Shown in pieces: positions 15,953 to 24,328 of a DNA stretch of 33,879 nucleotides. The notes under the pieces are model-generated. The model had not been told where the DNA came from, did not search any database, and worked only from the letters and a program-made list of their open reading frames with translations. This stretch comes from Clostridia bacterium (GTDB taxonomy: Bacteria > Bacillota_A > Clostridia > Christensenellales > Aristaeellaceae): assembly GCA_017517815.1 (NCBI GenBank), contig JAFWYA010000002.1, positions 1-33,879 on the forward strand. Reading direction: 5' to 3'. The number at the start of each line of letters is the position of its first letter. Positions within the stretch are counted from its first letter, which is position 1. A program made the translations under genes and the position numbers.

Positions 15953-18277
15953 GTGCGAAAACTGCCATTCCTCACCAACGAGCGCCTTTCGCGCCTGGTC
16001 GTCAGCCTGATGCTGTGCCTCGGCCTGCTTCTGCCGCTGATGATGACCTTTGGCGCAGGCAGCGCAGCCGTGCAGGCCAGCCTGACGGCAGCTTTGCTGT
16101 GCGCGCTGTTCATGGTGCTGGGGTCTTTGAAGCGCGGAAGGCTCATCCTGATGATTTTGCTCGGCGCGACGGCTGCGGTGCAGCTGGTGCTGCCGGGCTT
16201 TGGCCTGTTTGGCACGGCTTTTGAGTCGCTCAAGGCCGTTGCGCTCTACTTTAACGACGTGCCGTCCGCCGCGCCGCTGTTTGCAGGCGACATCGCCATC
16301 ACGCTGGGCGTGGGGCTGGCGGAGGTATGCTATGCCTTCACCAGCCGCAGCGTGGGCTTCCTGCCTGCGACGGTGCTGGTGGTGTTGATGCTGTTTGGCA
16401 TGTGGAGCCTGGGTCAGGCCGAGTACCTGTGGTACGCCGCGCCTGCGCTGGCGGCGCTTCTTTTGCTGGTGAGTCAGACCTCCCATGACAAGATCAACCT
16501 GTTTGAGGTGCTGCCCATGGCTGCGGCCGTGGTGGCGCTGGCACTGCTCATTCTGCCCGCCGGCCGTGTGACGGTGGGGCCGCTGCATACCGCCGCCATG
16601 AACCTGAAGCAGACCATTTCCGACTATCTGTTCTTCACCGAGCCGCGCAATGTGTTCACACTGGGCAATTACGGCTATTACCCCATGGGCAACGGCCGTC
16701 TGGGCGGCGAAGCCACCCCGTCCAATGTGCCGGTGATGATGGTGAAAACCGACCGCCGCACGCTTCTGCGCGGTGTGGTCAAGGATGAATACACCGGCCG
16801 CAGCTGGCGTGATACGTCCAGCGGCAAGCGTTACCTGTACGTCAACCCCCGCTACCGCGCCCTGCGCGACAGCGTGTTCCTCGAAAGCCTGCCCCCGCAG
16901 GCGGTGCGCAGCGCATCCACCATGCTTGACCAGCATGCCGTCACCGTGCAGATGCAGAATACCGCTGCCAGCACCGTGTTCAGCCCCGTGTTCCTGCGCC
17001 GCTTCAATGCCCAGAACGACATGGTTGGCTACTTCAATGAATCCAGCGAGCTGTTCATCACGCGCGATCTGAAGCGCGACGACCGCTACACCGTGTATGC
17101 GCCGCTGCTGGAGGGCGGCGACAGCGCGCTTGGTTCGCTGATTGCAGCCGCGCCCAAGGGGGCGGACAAGTACTATCAGCAGGCGCTGGAAGATTACCTT
17201 GACCTGCCCGATCACATGGAAGCCAAGGTGTTTGAGGATCTGCGCAACATCGTTGCCTCGGCCCAGACGCCCTATGACCGCGCCTGCGCCATCATGCGCC
17301 ATCTGCAGCGCTACTACCGCTACACCCTCGAGCCCCGCACGCCCCCGGAAAATCAGGACTTTGTGACCTATTTCCTCTATGTGGGCAAGGAGGGCTACTG
17401 CACCTACTATGCCAGTGCCATGACGGTTTTGTGCCGCATGGCAGGCCTGCCCGCACGCTATGTGGAGGGTTTCGTGGCCCAGCCTGCGGCGGACGGTTTT
17501 GCCTACGTCACCGGCGAGGACGCGCACGCATGGACGGAGGTCTACTTCGAAGGCTTCGGCTGGGTGCCGTTTGACGCCACGCCCCATCAGCAGGAGCAGG
17601 ATGACCCGCCGCCTGAGGACGAGCCCGAACCCACGCCGACCCCCACGCCCACGCCGCCGCCGGAGGATGAGGACGAGCCCACGCCCACCCCGCCTCCGGA
17701 CGATCCCGACAACACGCCCGAGCCCGATCCCAACGACGATCCCGACAAGCCGGACGTGCCGTGGCTGTGGCTGATCCTGCTGGCGCTGCTGATCGCCGCG
17801 TGCGTGCGCATTGCGCTTTGCATGCCCGATCGTGTGGCCATGCGCAAGAAGAGCGATATCGACCGCATTTTCGTCTACGGCAACGCCGCCTATGCGGTGA
17901 TGAAGCTGCGCAAGCGCACCCCGCGCCCGGGCGAAACGCCCATGCTGTTTGCCCGCCGTATGGACCGGCAGAAGGCCTTCCCCGCACCCATCTCGCCCCT
18001 GTGGCGCATGATGGCGCTGAGCAACTACAGCCGCTCGGAGCCTGGCGGCGAGCAGGTATCCCGCGCGCGCGACGTGTTCAAAAAGCTCTACAGCCGTCAG
18101 AAGCTGTGGACCAGGCTGCGCTTCATGCTGTGGGCTGGTTTTGGCCGCGGGCTGTACACCTGCCTCGACACAAAGGTGGATCATCAGCCCATTGAGCAGC
18201 AGTACAGCTACGCCGCGCAGGTGGCCAAGCACAAGCCCGGCAAGAAAAAGCGCTTCCGGCTGAGCAAAAAGAAATAA
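15953..18277 (+). CDS. Membrane transglutaminase-like protein
   Basis: A 774-residue protein with about six N-terminal membrane helices, an extracytoplasmic transglutaminase-like domain, an acidic Pro/Thr-rich tether (about residues 547-600, rich in PTP and PPEDE), a final membrane helix (WLWLILLALLIAACVRIAL) and a cytoplasmic DUF4129-like tail. The triad is in place: Cys483 in EGYCTYYASAM, His525 in GEDAHAWTEVYF, Asp541 in VPFDATP. The start is GTG 15953, with GGAGG at 15938-15942; sequence further upstream is the repeat element and not coding. As third gene of the MoxR-DUF58 module it probably acts at the cell surface as a protease or cross-linker; substrate unknown. Confidence 0.93.
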   Translation: MRKLPFLTNERLSRLVVSLMLCLGLLLPLMMTFGAGSAAVQASLTAALLCALFMVLGSLKRGRLILMILLGATAAVQLVLPGFGLFGTAFESLKAVALYFNDVPSAAPLFAGDIAITLGVGLAEVCYAFTSRSVGFLPATVLVVLMLFGMWSLGQAEYLWYAAPALAALLLLVSQTSHDKINLFEVLPMAAAVVALALLILPAGRVTVGPLHTAAMNLKQTISDYLFFTEPRNVFTLGNYGYYPMGNGRLGGEATPSNVPVMMVKTDRRTLLRGVVKDEYTGRSWRDTSSGKRYLYVNPRYRALRDSVFLESLPPQAVRSASTMLDQHAVTVQMQNTAASTVFSPVFLRRFNAQNDMVGYFNESSELFITRDLKRDDRYTVYAPLLEGGDSALGSLIAAAPKGADKYYQQALEDYLDLPDHMEAKVFEDLRNIVASAQTPYDRACAIMRHLQRYYRYTLEPRTPPENQDFVTYFLYVGKEGYCTYYASAMTVLCRMAGLPARYVEGFVAQPAADGFAYVTGEDAHAWTEVYFEGFGWVPFDATPHQQEQDDPPPEDEPEPTPTPTPTPPPEDEDEPTPTPPPDDPDNTPEPDPNDDPDKPDVPWLWLILLALLIAACVRIALCMPDRVAMRKKSDIDRIFVYGNAAYAVMKLRKRTPRPGETPMLFARRMDRQKAFPAPISPLWRMMALSNYSRSEPGGEQVSRARDVFKKLYSRQKLWTRLRFMLWAGFGRGLYTCLDTKVDHQPIEQQYSYAAQVAKHKPGKKKRFRLSKKK

Positions 18278-18283
18278 GCAAAA

Positions 18284-18315
18284 CCCCCGCTGTTCCGTAG
18301 CAGGAGCAGCGGGGG
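18284..18315. terminator. Bidirectional terminator between convergent genes
   Basis: CCCCCGCTGTTCC...GGAGCAGCGGGGG stem with one G-T pair. On plus it is followed by AATGTTTTTGG and on minus by TTTTGC. It separates the transglutaminase operon from the minus-strand surface-protein gene, which ends at 18328. Confidence 0.9.
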
Positions 18316-18327
18316 AATGTTTTTGGT

Positions 18328-19581
18328 TTACAGGGCGCGTCTGCAGCTGACGACCAGCCATACGCCGCACGCAGCGCTGAGTGCGGCCAGCGCGAACCAT
18401 GCGGCCAGAGGCGCGCTGTCGCCGGTGGTGGGCACGTCGGCGGGCGCAGAGGGCGCGGCGGGTGCGGAAGGCGCAGCAGGAACGTAGGGCAGGGAGATGG
18501 TGCGCAGAGTATGGTCGCTGTTTTCGTAATTGGCGGTGAAATCCAGATAGTAATATGAAGTGGCGCCAACGTCGGAAAGGATCGCCGCGCCATCCGGCAT
18601 GGCAAGAGTACAGGTGATTGGTTTGTTTATGCTTCGAACCGCACTCAGGCGGCTGGTCAGGTCGAGCACGCCGCCAGTGATATCGACGCCATAGCCCGCA
18701 ATGGCGTGCTGGGTTCCGGCTGAATTATCCATTTTGATGGTACCGCCGCTGATGGCGGCAAGGCCGCCGGCAGATATACCGTACCCTTTTCCCGTAATGT
18801 CCACGGTGCCGCCGCTGATGGTAGCATTACCGTCGGTCTGAAGGCCAGTGCCCCCATTCTTTACAGTAACCGCACCGCCGCTGATGGTCAGATCTGAACG
18901 GGCATCAATACCGGTGAAGCCGTTTTCAATGTTCAGCGTGCCGCCGTTGATGTCCGTTGAACCTGTGGTAAGAATGCCGTATGAACGGGTATTGATCTTC
19001 AGCAACGCGCCTTCGCCCAGAGCAAAATCTCCATCGCTGCCGACCAGCCATATTCCGTAGCTGCTCGGTACTGTAGTCTCAAGCGTGACGCTGCCTCCGT
19101 TGATGCTGACGTCACTTCCATTGGCAGCAATGAGATAAAGGCCGTTTTTGACATTCAGACTGCCGCTGCCGGTGATGGTCAGGTCGGCTGCAGAACCATC
19201 CAGATAGATGCTTTTTGTGTTGATGCCGTCTGTACCGCTGAAGACAAGGCTGTTGGATGTGTTTTCATCCAGCTGCAGCGTCAGCGGGTGGGTGGTATAA
19301 AGCAGGGAAAGATAAGGTATGCCGTAGACCACGTTATATTGATAGCCAGAACCGGCATAGCTGTAATTGTGCAGCGTAAGCGTTTTGCCGTCGGAAGACA
19401 AATGGGCATAGTTGTCGTCAGGCCTGGTCGTCGTGGTCGCATTTGCTCCGGACGCCAGGTAATCACCGGCCTTCATGCCTACGCCGCCCAGCCAGAGGAT
19501 TTCACCTTCAGCCAGACCGGCAGCGCAGAATACAAGCGCCAGAATCAGCGTGAACACAGCAGCAATGAGCGTTCTCTTCAT
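18328..19581 (-). CDS. Secreted beta-helix-like surface protein with VPTTG sorting signal
   Basis: A 417-residue exported protein. The N-terminus is a signal peptide (MKRTLIAAVFTLILALVF, cleavage near CAAGLA-EG). The body has repeated short units such as TISGGTVDITGKGYGIS and TISGGAVTVKNGGTGLQ, the pattern of right-handed beta-helix or Cthe_2159-type carbohydrate-binding proteins. Then come an Ala/Pro spacer (PAAPSAPAAPSAPA), VPTTGD, a hydrophobic stretch and CRRAL, i.e. an LPXTG-like sortase signal with Val for Leu. The start at 19581 is chosen because GGAGG stands 7 bases upstream; the longer frame to 19617 lacks a site. Its base composition looks less GC-rich than its neighbours, which may mean acquisition. 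A sugar-binding or adhesin role is likely; ligand unknown. Confidence 0.85.
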   Translation of the reverse strand: MKRTLIAAVFTLILALVFCAAGLAEGEILWLGGVGMKAGDYLASGANATTTTRPDDNYAHLSSDGKTLTLHNYSYAGSGYQYNVVYGIPYLSLLYTTHPLTLQLDENTSNSLVFSGTDGINTKSIYLDGSAADLTITGSGSLNVKNGLYLIAANGSDVSINGGSVTLETTVPSSYGIWLVGSDGDFALGEGALLKINTRSYGILTTGSTDINGGTLNIENGFTGIDARSDLTISGGAVTVKNGGTGLQTDGNATISGGTVDITGKGYGISAGGLAAISGGTIKMDNSAGTQHAIAGYGVDITGGVLDLTSRLSAVRSINKPITCTLAMPDGAAILSDVGATSYYYLDFTANYENSDHTLRTISLPYVPAAPSAPAAPSAPADVPTTGDSAPLAAWFALAALSAACGVWLVVSCRRAL

Positions 19582-19633
19582 GAACATCCCTCCATGGAGG
19601 AAACAGATTTTTTTCACGACGGTATTTTATCAC

Positions 19634-19672
19634 AAAAAAACCGGTCTGCACAATTTTTTTGCACAGGCCGGT
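19634..19672 (-). terminator. Terminator of uvrC
   Basis: On the minus strand, ACCGGCCTGTGCA, loop A6T, then TGTGCAGACCGGT (with a few wobble pairs), followed by TTTTTTTGTG. It starts about 8 bp after the uvrC stop codon. A TAAAAT (19629-19624) just beyond could be the -10 of the surface-protein gene, but its -35 is poor. Confidence 0.9.
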
Positions 19673-19679
19673 AAGATGT

Positions 19680-21533
19680 TTATTTTTTGCCGTAATCCAA
19701 AATGCGCTGCGCCAGCACCTCGCTGATGCCGTCCACCTGGCACAGCTCTTCCTTGGTGGCCTCAAAGATGGCTTTTACGCTCTTGAAGTGGCGGATAAGC
19801 GCCTGCTGCTTCTTGGGGCCCACGCCTTCGATCTCGTTGAGGGCGCTTTTGAGGTTGGCCTTGCCGCGCAGCGCACGGTGGTGGGTGATGCCGAAGCGGT
19901 GCGCCTCGTCGCGCACAAACTGCACCAGATGCAGCGCGTTGGAGCGCCTGTCCAGCACGATGGGGTCGTCCGGGCGGTCAGGCAGGTAGATCTCCTCGAA
20001 CTTTTCGGCAAGGCCGAACATGGGGATATTCACCCCGGCCTGCTTCATGGCGCTCTGCGCAAAGGCCACCTGCTGCGGGCCGCCGTCGATAAGGATTACA
20101 TCCGGCAGTTTGGAAAAGCTGCCAAGGTCTGGGTCGAGGCCTTTTTCAAGGCGCTCGCGTCGCTCCTCCAGCCCGTGGGTGAGGCGGCGCAGGATGACCT
20201 CGTACATGGAGGCGAAGTCGTTGGCGCCCTGCACGGTTTTGATGCGGTAGATGCGGTATGCCTTTTTATTGGGCATGCCGTTTTCAAATACCACCATCGC
20301 GGCCACGCTCTGCTCACCCATGGTGTTGGAGATATCGTAGCCCTCGATGCGGATGGGCATCACCGGCAGCTTCAGCGCGTCCTTGAGCTCGATCATGGCC
20401 TGCCGCGTGCGCATGTCGCGGATGGCGGCGCTCTGCCTGTGCTTGAGCAGCGCATCCTCAGCGTTCTTTTTGGACAGCCGGATCAGGTCGACCTTGTCGC
20501 CGCGCTGCGGCACGCTGAGGGTGACGGCGCTGCCCTTGCGTTCGCGCAGCCAGTTTTCCAGCTCCTGCAGGGGTTCGGGCAGAGCTTCCGCCAGCACGTT
20601 GCGGGGGATGAGGTGCTCATCGTCGTAGTACTGGGTGATGAAGTTGGCCAGAATGATCTCCGGCTCTTCATCGCCGCTGTTTTCCATCAGGAAGGCGCGG
20701 CCGCCCTCCATGCGCCCGGCGCGGATGTGCGTCAGATGCACCATGGCGTCCTGCTCATGGCGGGCAACAGCCAGCACGTCCTGCTCCACGTCGCGGGTCT
20801 GAATGGCGTGCTGCTCCTCCATCAGCTGGCGGATATCGGCGATCTTGTCGCGCAGAAGCGCAGCCTGCTCATACTCCATGTGCATGCTGCATTCCATCAT
20901 CTCATCCGTGAGGGATTTGAGCAGCTCGCGGCTGTCGCCATTGAGGAAATCAATGACGCGCCTGAGCATGGCGGCGTACTCTTCCTCGCTGACGCCGTTT
21001 GCGCACGGCGCCTTGCACCGGCCGATCTGGTGCTGCATGCAGGGGCGGCGCGGCGATTTCAGCGGCAGCGACAGGTTGCAAGTGCGCAGCGGGAAGAAGC
21101 GGCGCACCTCGTCCAGCACCTGCCGGACGGCCGTCGCGCCGATGTAGGGACCGAAGTACCGCGCGCCGTCGCGCTGATCCATCCGGCGGGCAAGCGTCAG
21201 GCGGGGAAAGCGCTCATTTAAGTCGATACGCAGGTAGGGGTAGTGCTTGTCGTCCTTGAGCAGGATGTTGTAAAACGGCTTATGCTTCTTGATGAGGTTG
21301 CATTCCAGCGTGAGCGCCTCAAAGTTGGTTTGGCACAGCATGAGGTCAAAGTCGTCCACACGGCTGACCATGGCCGCCACCTTGGGCGTGTGCGAGCCAT
21401 GAAAGTACTGGCGCACGCGGTTTTTCAGGTTGACGGCCTTGCCCACGTAGATGATCTCGCCCCGGCTTTTCATGATGTAGCAGCCGGGGCTTTCGGGAAG
21501 CATTTTGATTTTGTATTCCAGCGTGGCGTTCAT
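19680..21533 (-). CDS. uvrC: Excinuclease ABC subunit C
   Basis: Nucleotide excision repair endonuclease that makes both incisions around a UvrB-marked lesion; 617 residues, normal length. GIY-YIG nuclease domain at the N-terminus (LPESPGCYIM, IIYVGKAVNLKNRV). Cys-rich element near CMQHQIGRCKAPC. UVR helix-turn for UvrB binding (MEYEQAALLRDKIADIRQL). RNase H-like second nuclease with EGYDISNTMGEQSV and VILIDGGPQQV. Tandem helix-hairpin-helix at the end (IEGVGPKKQQALI, VDGISEVLAQRIL). It follows the zinc-ribbon gene by 30 bp and is likely the last gene of the minus-strand cluster. Confidence 0.97.
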   Translation of the reverse strand: MNATLEYKIKMLPESPGCYIMKSRGEIIYVGKAVNLKNRVRQYFHGSHTPKVAAMVSRVDDFDLMLCQTNFEALTLECNLIKKHKPFYNILLKDDKHYPYLRIDLNERFPRLTLARRMDQRDGARYFGPYIGATAVRQVLDEVRRFFPLRTCNLSLPLKSPRRPCMQHQIGRCKAPCANGVSEEEYAAMLRRVIDFLNGDSRELLKSLTDEMMECSMHMEYEQAALLRDKIADIRQLMEEQHAIQTRDVEQDVLAVARHEQDAMVHLTHIRAGRMEGGRAFLMENSGDEEPEIILANFITQYYDDEHLIPRNVLAEALPEPLQELENWLRERKGSAVTLSVPQRGDKVDLIRLSKKNAEDALLKHRQSAAIRDMRTRQAMIELKDALKLPVMPIRIEGYDISNTMGEQSVAAMVVFENGMPNKKAYRIYRIKTVQGANDFASMYEVILRRLTHGLEERRERLEKGLDPDLGSFSKLPDVILIDGGPQQVAFAQSAMKQAGVNIPMFGLAEKFEEIYLPDRPDDPIVLDRRSNALHLVQFVRDEAHRFGITHHRALRGKANLKSALNEIEGVGPKKQQALIRHFKSVKAIFEATKEELCQVDGISEVLAQRILDYGKK

Positions 21534-21563
21534 GGATTCCTCTTCAAAATGGGGAGGTGTTGG

Positions 21564-23558
21564 TTAAGGCTGATAGTAGTGCACGATTTGGTTCACCCGG
21601 CCGTTTTTGCCCAGCCAGTACTGCAGCACCCACACGTCGCTGGCGGCGGTGGAGCAGCTGTACTCGATCACGCGGGACCCGTCGTCGCGGATTTCCACCT
21701 TGCCCACGTTGGGGTAGGCGTAGTACAGTCCGCGTTCGCCGTTGGGCGACTGCAGCTGGCCAAAGTCCTTGTAGGCGGCGGTCACATCGGCCTCGGTGGA
21801 GCCAAAGCCCACGCCGCGCGGGCCGTTGCCAAGCGAGCGGTTCATCACGATGCGCACCAGCTCCCAGGCGCTGCCGTCCAGCATAAACACGGCGTAGCCC
21901 CAGTCGTATTCCAGATGCACGGCTTCCTTGCCGGTGCCCAGATAGGCGGTGGGCAGCTCCTTTTTGGGGTTGCCGAAGGTCTGCTTGAATTCATCGGTGG
22001 TGGTTTTGTTCATCACAAAGCCGGTGAACACGTCGGTTTCCATATACATGTCCAGCGGATAGGGCTTTACGTCGAACTTGTAGCCCACCTCCAGAATGGA
22101 GCTCATTTTGCCGTACTGATTGACGCACACGGCCTTGAGCGTTACGCGGCCGGAGGGCATCTTGATAGGTGTGCCGTCGTACACGGGGCTTTCCTCGGTG
22201 GGGGTGGAGCCGTCGATGGTGTAGTAATAGGTGTAGTGCTTTTCCATCTCGGCCTTTTCAGCCTTGGTAACGGTTTCATCGTAAATCTCGCCGGGGCGCA
22301 GGCTGACTTCCTTGAGCTTTTTATAGGTGTTGGGCGCAAGGTTGCACTTGGGCGCAGGGGGCGAGGGATAATAGAAGGTGTAGGTTACCTTGACCGGGTC
22401 ACTCACCAGGTCTTCACTGACGCACACGGCGCGCAGGGTGACCGTGCCTTCCTGCGGGGTGAAGGCACCGCCCGTGGACAGAATGCCGCCTTCGGGCAGA
22501 ATGACGCTGTCGTCGGTGGTGTAGTAGATATCATAGCCCTGCGGCGAGGTCAGGCTGACCTTTTCCTGCATTTTGCTGATTTCGTAGCGGCCTGCATTCA
22601 GGCTGATCTTGGGCGGCAGGGGAATATAGTCCTCGCGCTCCAGACGGAAGCTTTCCTGATCGGTGTTGTTATAGGCGGTCAGCATCATGTCGGCGGCTTC
22701 GGGTTTGCGGTCCTGCGCCTGATACATGCGGATGAGCGCGGTATAGGCCTCTGTGCGGAAGGAGCTGACGGTGTTGATCAGCTGCAGGTACACGGCCTCA
22801 GCCTTTTCATCCTCGGCGTTGAGCTCGTAGGCATTGGCCAGCGACAAAAGGCCGTCGTAGTTTTGCGGGTCGACGATGTCGCCGATGCGGAAGCACGTGA
22901 TGGCCAGCTGCACGTCGCCCACGTCCAGATAGCCTTCTCCGCTGAGCCAGTAGGCCTGCGCAGGCACGCTGTTCCATTCCCTCAAAAGGGCTTCGCGCTC
23001 GGTCTGCACCAGCGGGTCGCGGGTGTTGACCGCCAGTTCAAACAGGCTTTCCGTGGCGGACAGGGCGTTGCGGCGCGCGGTGGCACGCTGGCCGGTTTCA
23101 GACTTGCTGTTGTACACCAGATAGCCCACGCCTGCGGCGATGGCGATGACCAGCACGATGACAATCAGCAGCATCCAGTTCACGCCGCCGCGGCGTACGC
23201 TGTGCACGCGGGTGGACTTATGCTTCACATTGGGGATGCGGCTGTAGGTATTGACCGGCACGCCGCGGCGCGTGTCCGGGCGGCTGGAGCCGGATTTGCC
23301 GTATGTGGGCTGGGGACGGGCGCGCATGGGCTGCGGGCGGCCCTCCATGGGCACGGGGTCCAGCTCATAGTCGCCGTATTCGCGGATGCGGCGCGGTTCA
23401 TTGTGCAGGGTGGGCGTGGATGCGCTCACCCTGCCCTGACGCATCGCGCGCACGCCGGTATCCAGCCGTGCGCCCGCATACTTGCCAAGGTACGTGCCGC
23501 ACTCCTCACAGGTGAGCGAACCGTCCGGCATGGTATGGCCGCAGTGTTCACAGATCAT
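21564..23558 (-). CDS. Zinc-ribbon / TM / TPR / chitobiase-C-like protein
   Basis: A 664-residue protein, not a named family to me. Residues 1-25 form a zinc ribbon (CEHC, Cys3/Cys6, and CEEC, Cys17/Cys20). A basic, Pro/Arg-rich linker leads to one membrane helix (about 128-149, WMLLIVIVLVIAIAAGVGYL), so the ribbon is cytosolic and the rest outside. Outside come TPR-like helices (about 170-290) and two chitobiase/hexosaminidase C-terminal-like modules, marked by YYTTDDS and YYTIDGSTPTEESPVYDGT. A C-terminal domain of about 160 residues (GFGSTEADVTAAY, VHLEYDWGYAVFML) is unrecognised. A sensor or envelope scaffold is plausible; no catalytic site was seen. The start at 23558 follows GGAGG overlapping the end of the HD gene. 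Confidence 0.85.
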   Translation of the reverse strand: MICEHCGHTMPDGSLTCEECGTYLGKYAGARLDTGVRAMRQGRVSASTPTLHNEPRRIREYGDYELDPVPMEGRPQPMRARPQPTYGKSGSSRPDTRRGVPVNTYSRIPNVKHKSTRVHSVRRGGVNWMLLIVIVLVIAIAAGVGYLVYNSKSETGQRATARRNALSATESLFELAVNTRDPLVQTEREALLREWNSVPAQAYWLSGEGYLDVGDVQLAITCFRIGDIVDPQNYDGLLSLANAYELNAEDEKAEAVYLQLINTVSSFRTEAYTALIRMYQAQDRKPEAADMMLTAYNNTDQESFRLEREDYIPLPPKISLNAGRYEISKMQEKVSLTSPQGYDIYYTTDDSVILPEGGILSTGGAFTPQEGTVTLRAVCVSEDLVSDPVKVTYTFYYPSPPAPKCNLAPNTYKKLKEVSLRPGEIYDETVTKAEKAEMEKHYTYYYTIDGSTPTEESPVYDGTPIKMPSGRVTLKAVCVNQYGKMSSILEVGYKFDVKPYPLDMYMETDVFTGFVMNKTTTDEFKQTFGNPKKELPTAYLGTGKEAVHLEYDWGYAVFMLDGSAWELVRIVMNRSLGNGPRGVGFGSTEADVTAAYKDFGQLQSPNGERGLYYAYPNVGKVEIRDDGSRVIEYSCSTAASDVWVLQYWLGKNGRVNQIVHYYQP

Positions 23559-23569
23559 AGTGTTCCTCC

Positions 23570-24235
23570 TCAGGCGCGGTTATTGATTACATTTCCGTTG
23601 ATGCACAGCTCAAAGCGCTGGCCCAGAAACGCCGCGGCCTTTTCGCACATGGTGATGCGCGACATGTAAATGCTCAAAAATTCCAGCACGCTGGAGGTGC
23701 TGTCCATATCGATCTCCTGGCGGATAACGCCGTCTTCGCGGTCGACGACCACGCGATTATGCTGAATGGCAAAGTTCACGCGGTCATGCGGATCGGTGGG
23801 ATCGGGCCTGCCGTTACGCACGCGGCTTTTATGTGCGTCGGACTTATCAGCAATGGCCAGCGCGGCGCTGACAGGGCTGGACACAAAGCCGGTCTGTTCC
23901 TCGTGGTTGCCCACGGCGGTGATCACTTCCACCACATCGGCGGCAGGCATGCCCATTTCCCGCAGGATGGGAAACAGCAGCACCGCGCCGCTCTGGCCGT
24001 GCTCGATGCGGTTGACGCTGTTGCCCACGTCATGCACCCAGCCTGCGATGGCGGCCAGTTCGACCTCGCGGTCGCTGAAGCCAAGCCGGGACAGAATGCT
24101 GCTGGCAGTATGGCTCACATAGCCCACATGGCGCGGGCCGTGGTCGGTATAGCCAAGCGCCTCCAGATAGCGGTTGCCCGCATGGATGAGCGCGTGGATG
24201 GATTCGTTCTTTTGTACGTCTTTGAGGGTGATCAT
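23570..24235 (-). CDS. HD-domain phosphohydrolase
   Basis: A 221-residue cytosolic HD-superfamily metal-dependent phosphohydrolase. Ligand pattern: His36 in HGPRHVGYV, His68-Asp69 in WVHDVGN, Asp130 in ALAIADKSD, with HEEQTG (from 111) between. The C-terminal 70 residues form an extra domain of unknown role. Substrates of such stand-alone HD proteins vary (nucleotides, cyclic nucleotides, phosphate esters) and cannot be read off here. It lies 11 bp upstream of the zinc-ribbon gene in the same transcript. Confidence 0.9.
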   Translation of the reverse strand: MITLKDVQKNESIHALIHAGNRYLEALGYTDHGPRHVGYVSHTASSILSRLGFSDREVELAAIAGWVHDVGNSVNRIEHGQSGAVLLFPILREMGMPAADVVEVITAVGNHEEQTGFVSSPVSAALAIADKSDAHKSRVRNGRPDPTDPHDRVNFAIQHNRVVVDREDGVIRQEIDMDSTSSVLEFLSIYMSRITMCEKAAAFLGQRFELCINGNVINNRA

Positions 24236-24269
24236 TCAGTGCCTCCTGATTCAAGAGGGGTCAATCCAG

Positions 24270-24306
24270 CCGCCGATGGGGCAGTGTGATGCGGATCCAT
24301 CGGCGG
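24270..24306 (-). other. Intercistronic perfect stem-loop
   Basis: CCGCCGATGG (24270-24279) and CCATCGGCGG (24297-24306), a 10-bp perfect stem with a 17-nt loop, no T-tract on either strand. It occupies most of the 93-bp gap between the HEAT-like gene and the HD gene, the largest gap within the minus-strand cluster. It may be a processing or stability hairpin. Confidence 0.7.
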
Positions 24307-24328
24307 CGCGCTTTCCGGTGCAGCCGGT

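Noticed and set aside
15947..18400. 817-codon minus-strand open frame opposite the transglutaminase gene
   Set aside because: GC-rich codon usage in the real gene leaves the opposite strand open. The translation is Gly/His/Arg/Gln-rich without domains, has no ribosome site, and crosses the hairpin element and terminator.
21243..23669. 808-codon plus-strand open frame opposite uvrC and the zinc-ribbon gene
   Set aside because: Same antisense shadow effect; no start signal and Gly/Val/His-rich composition.
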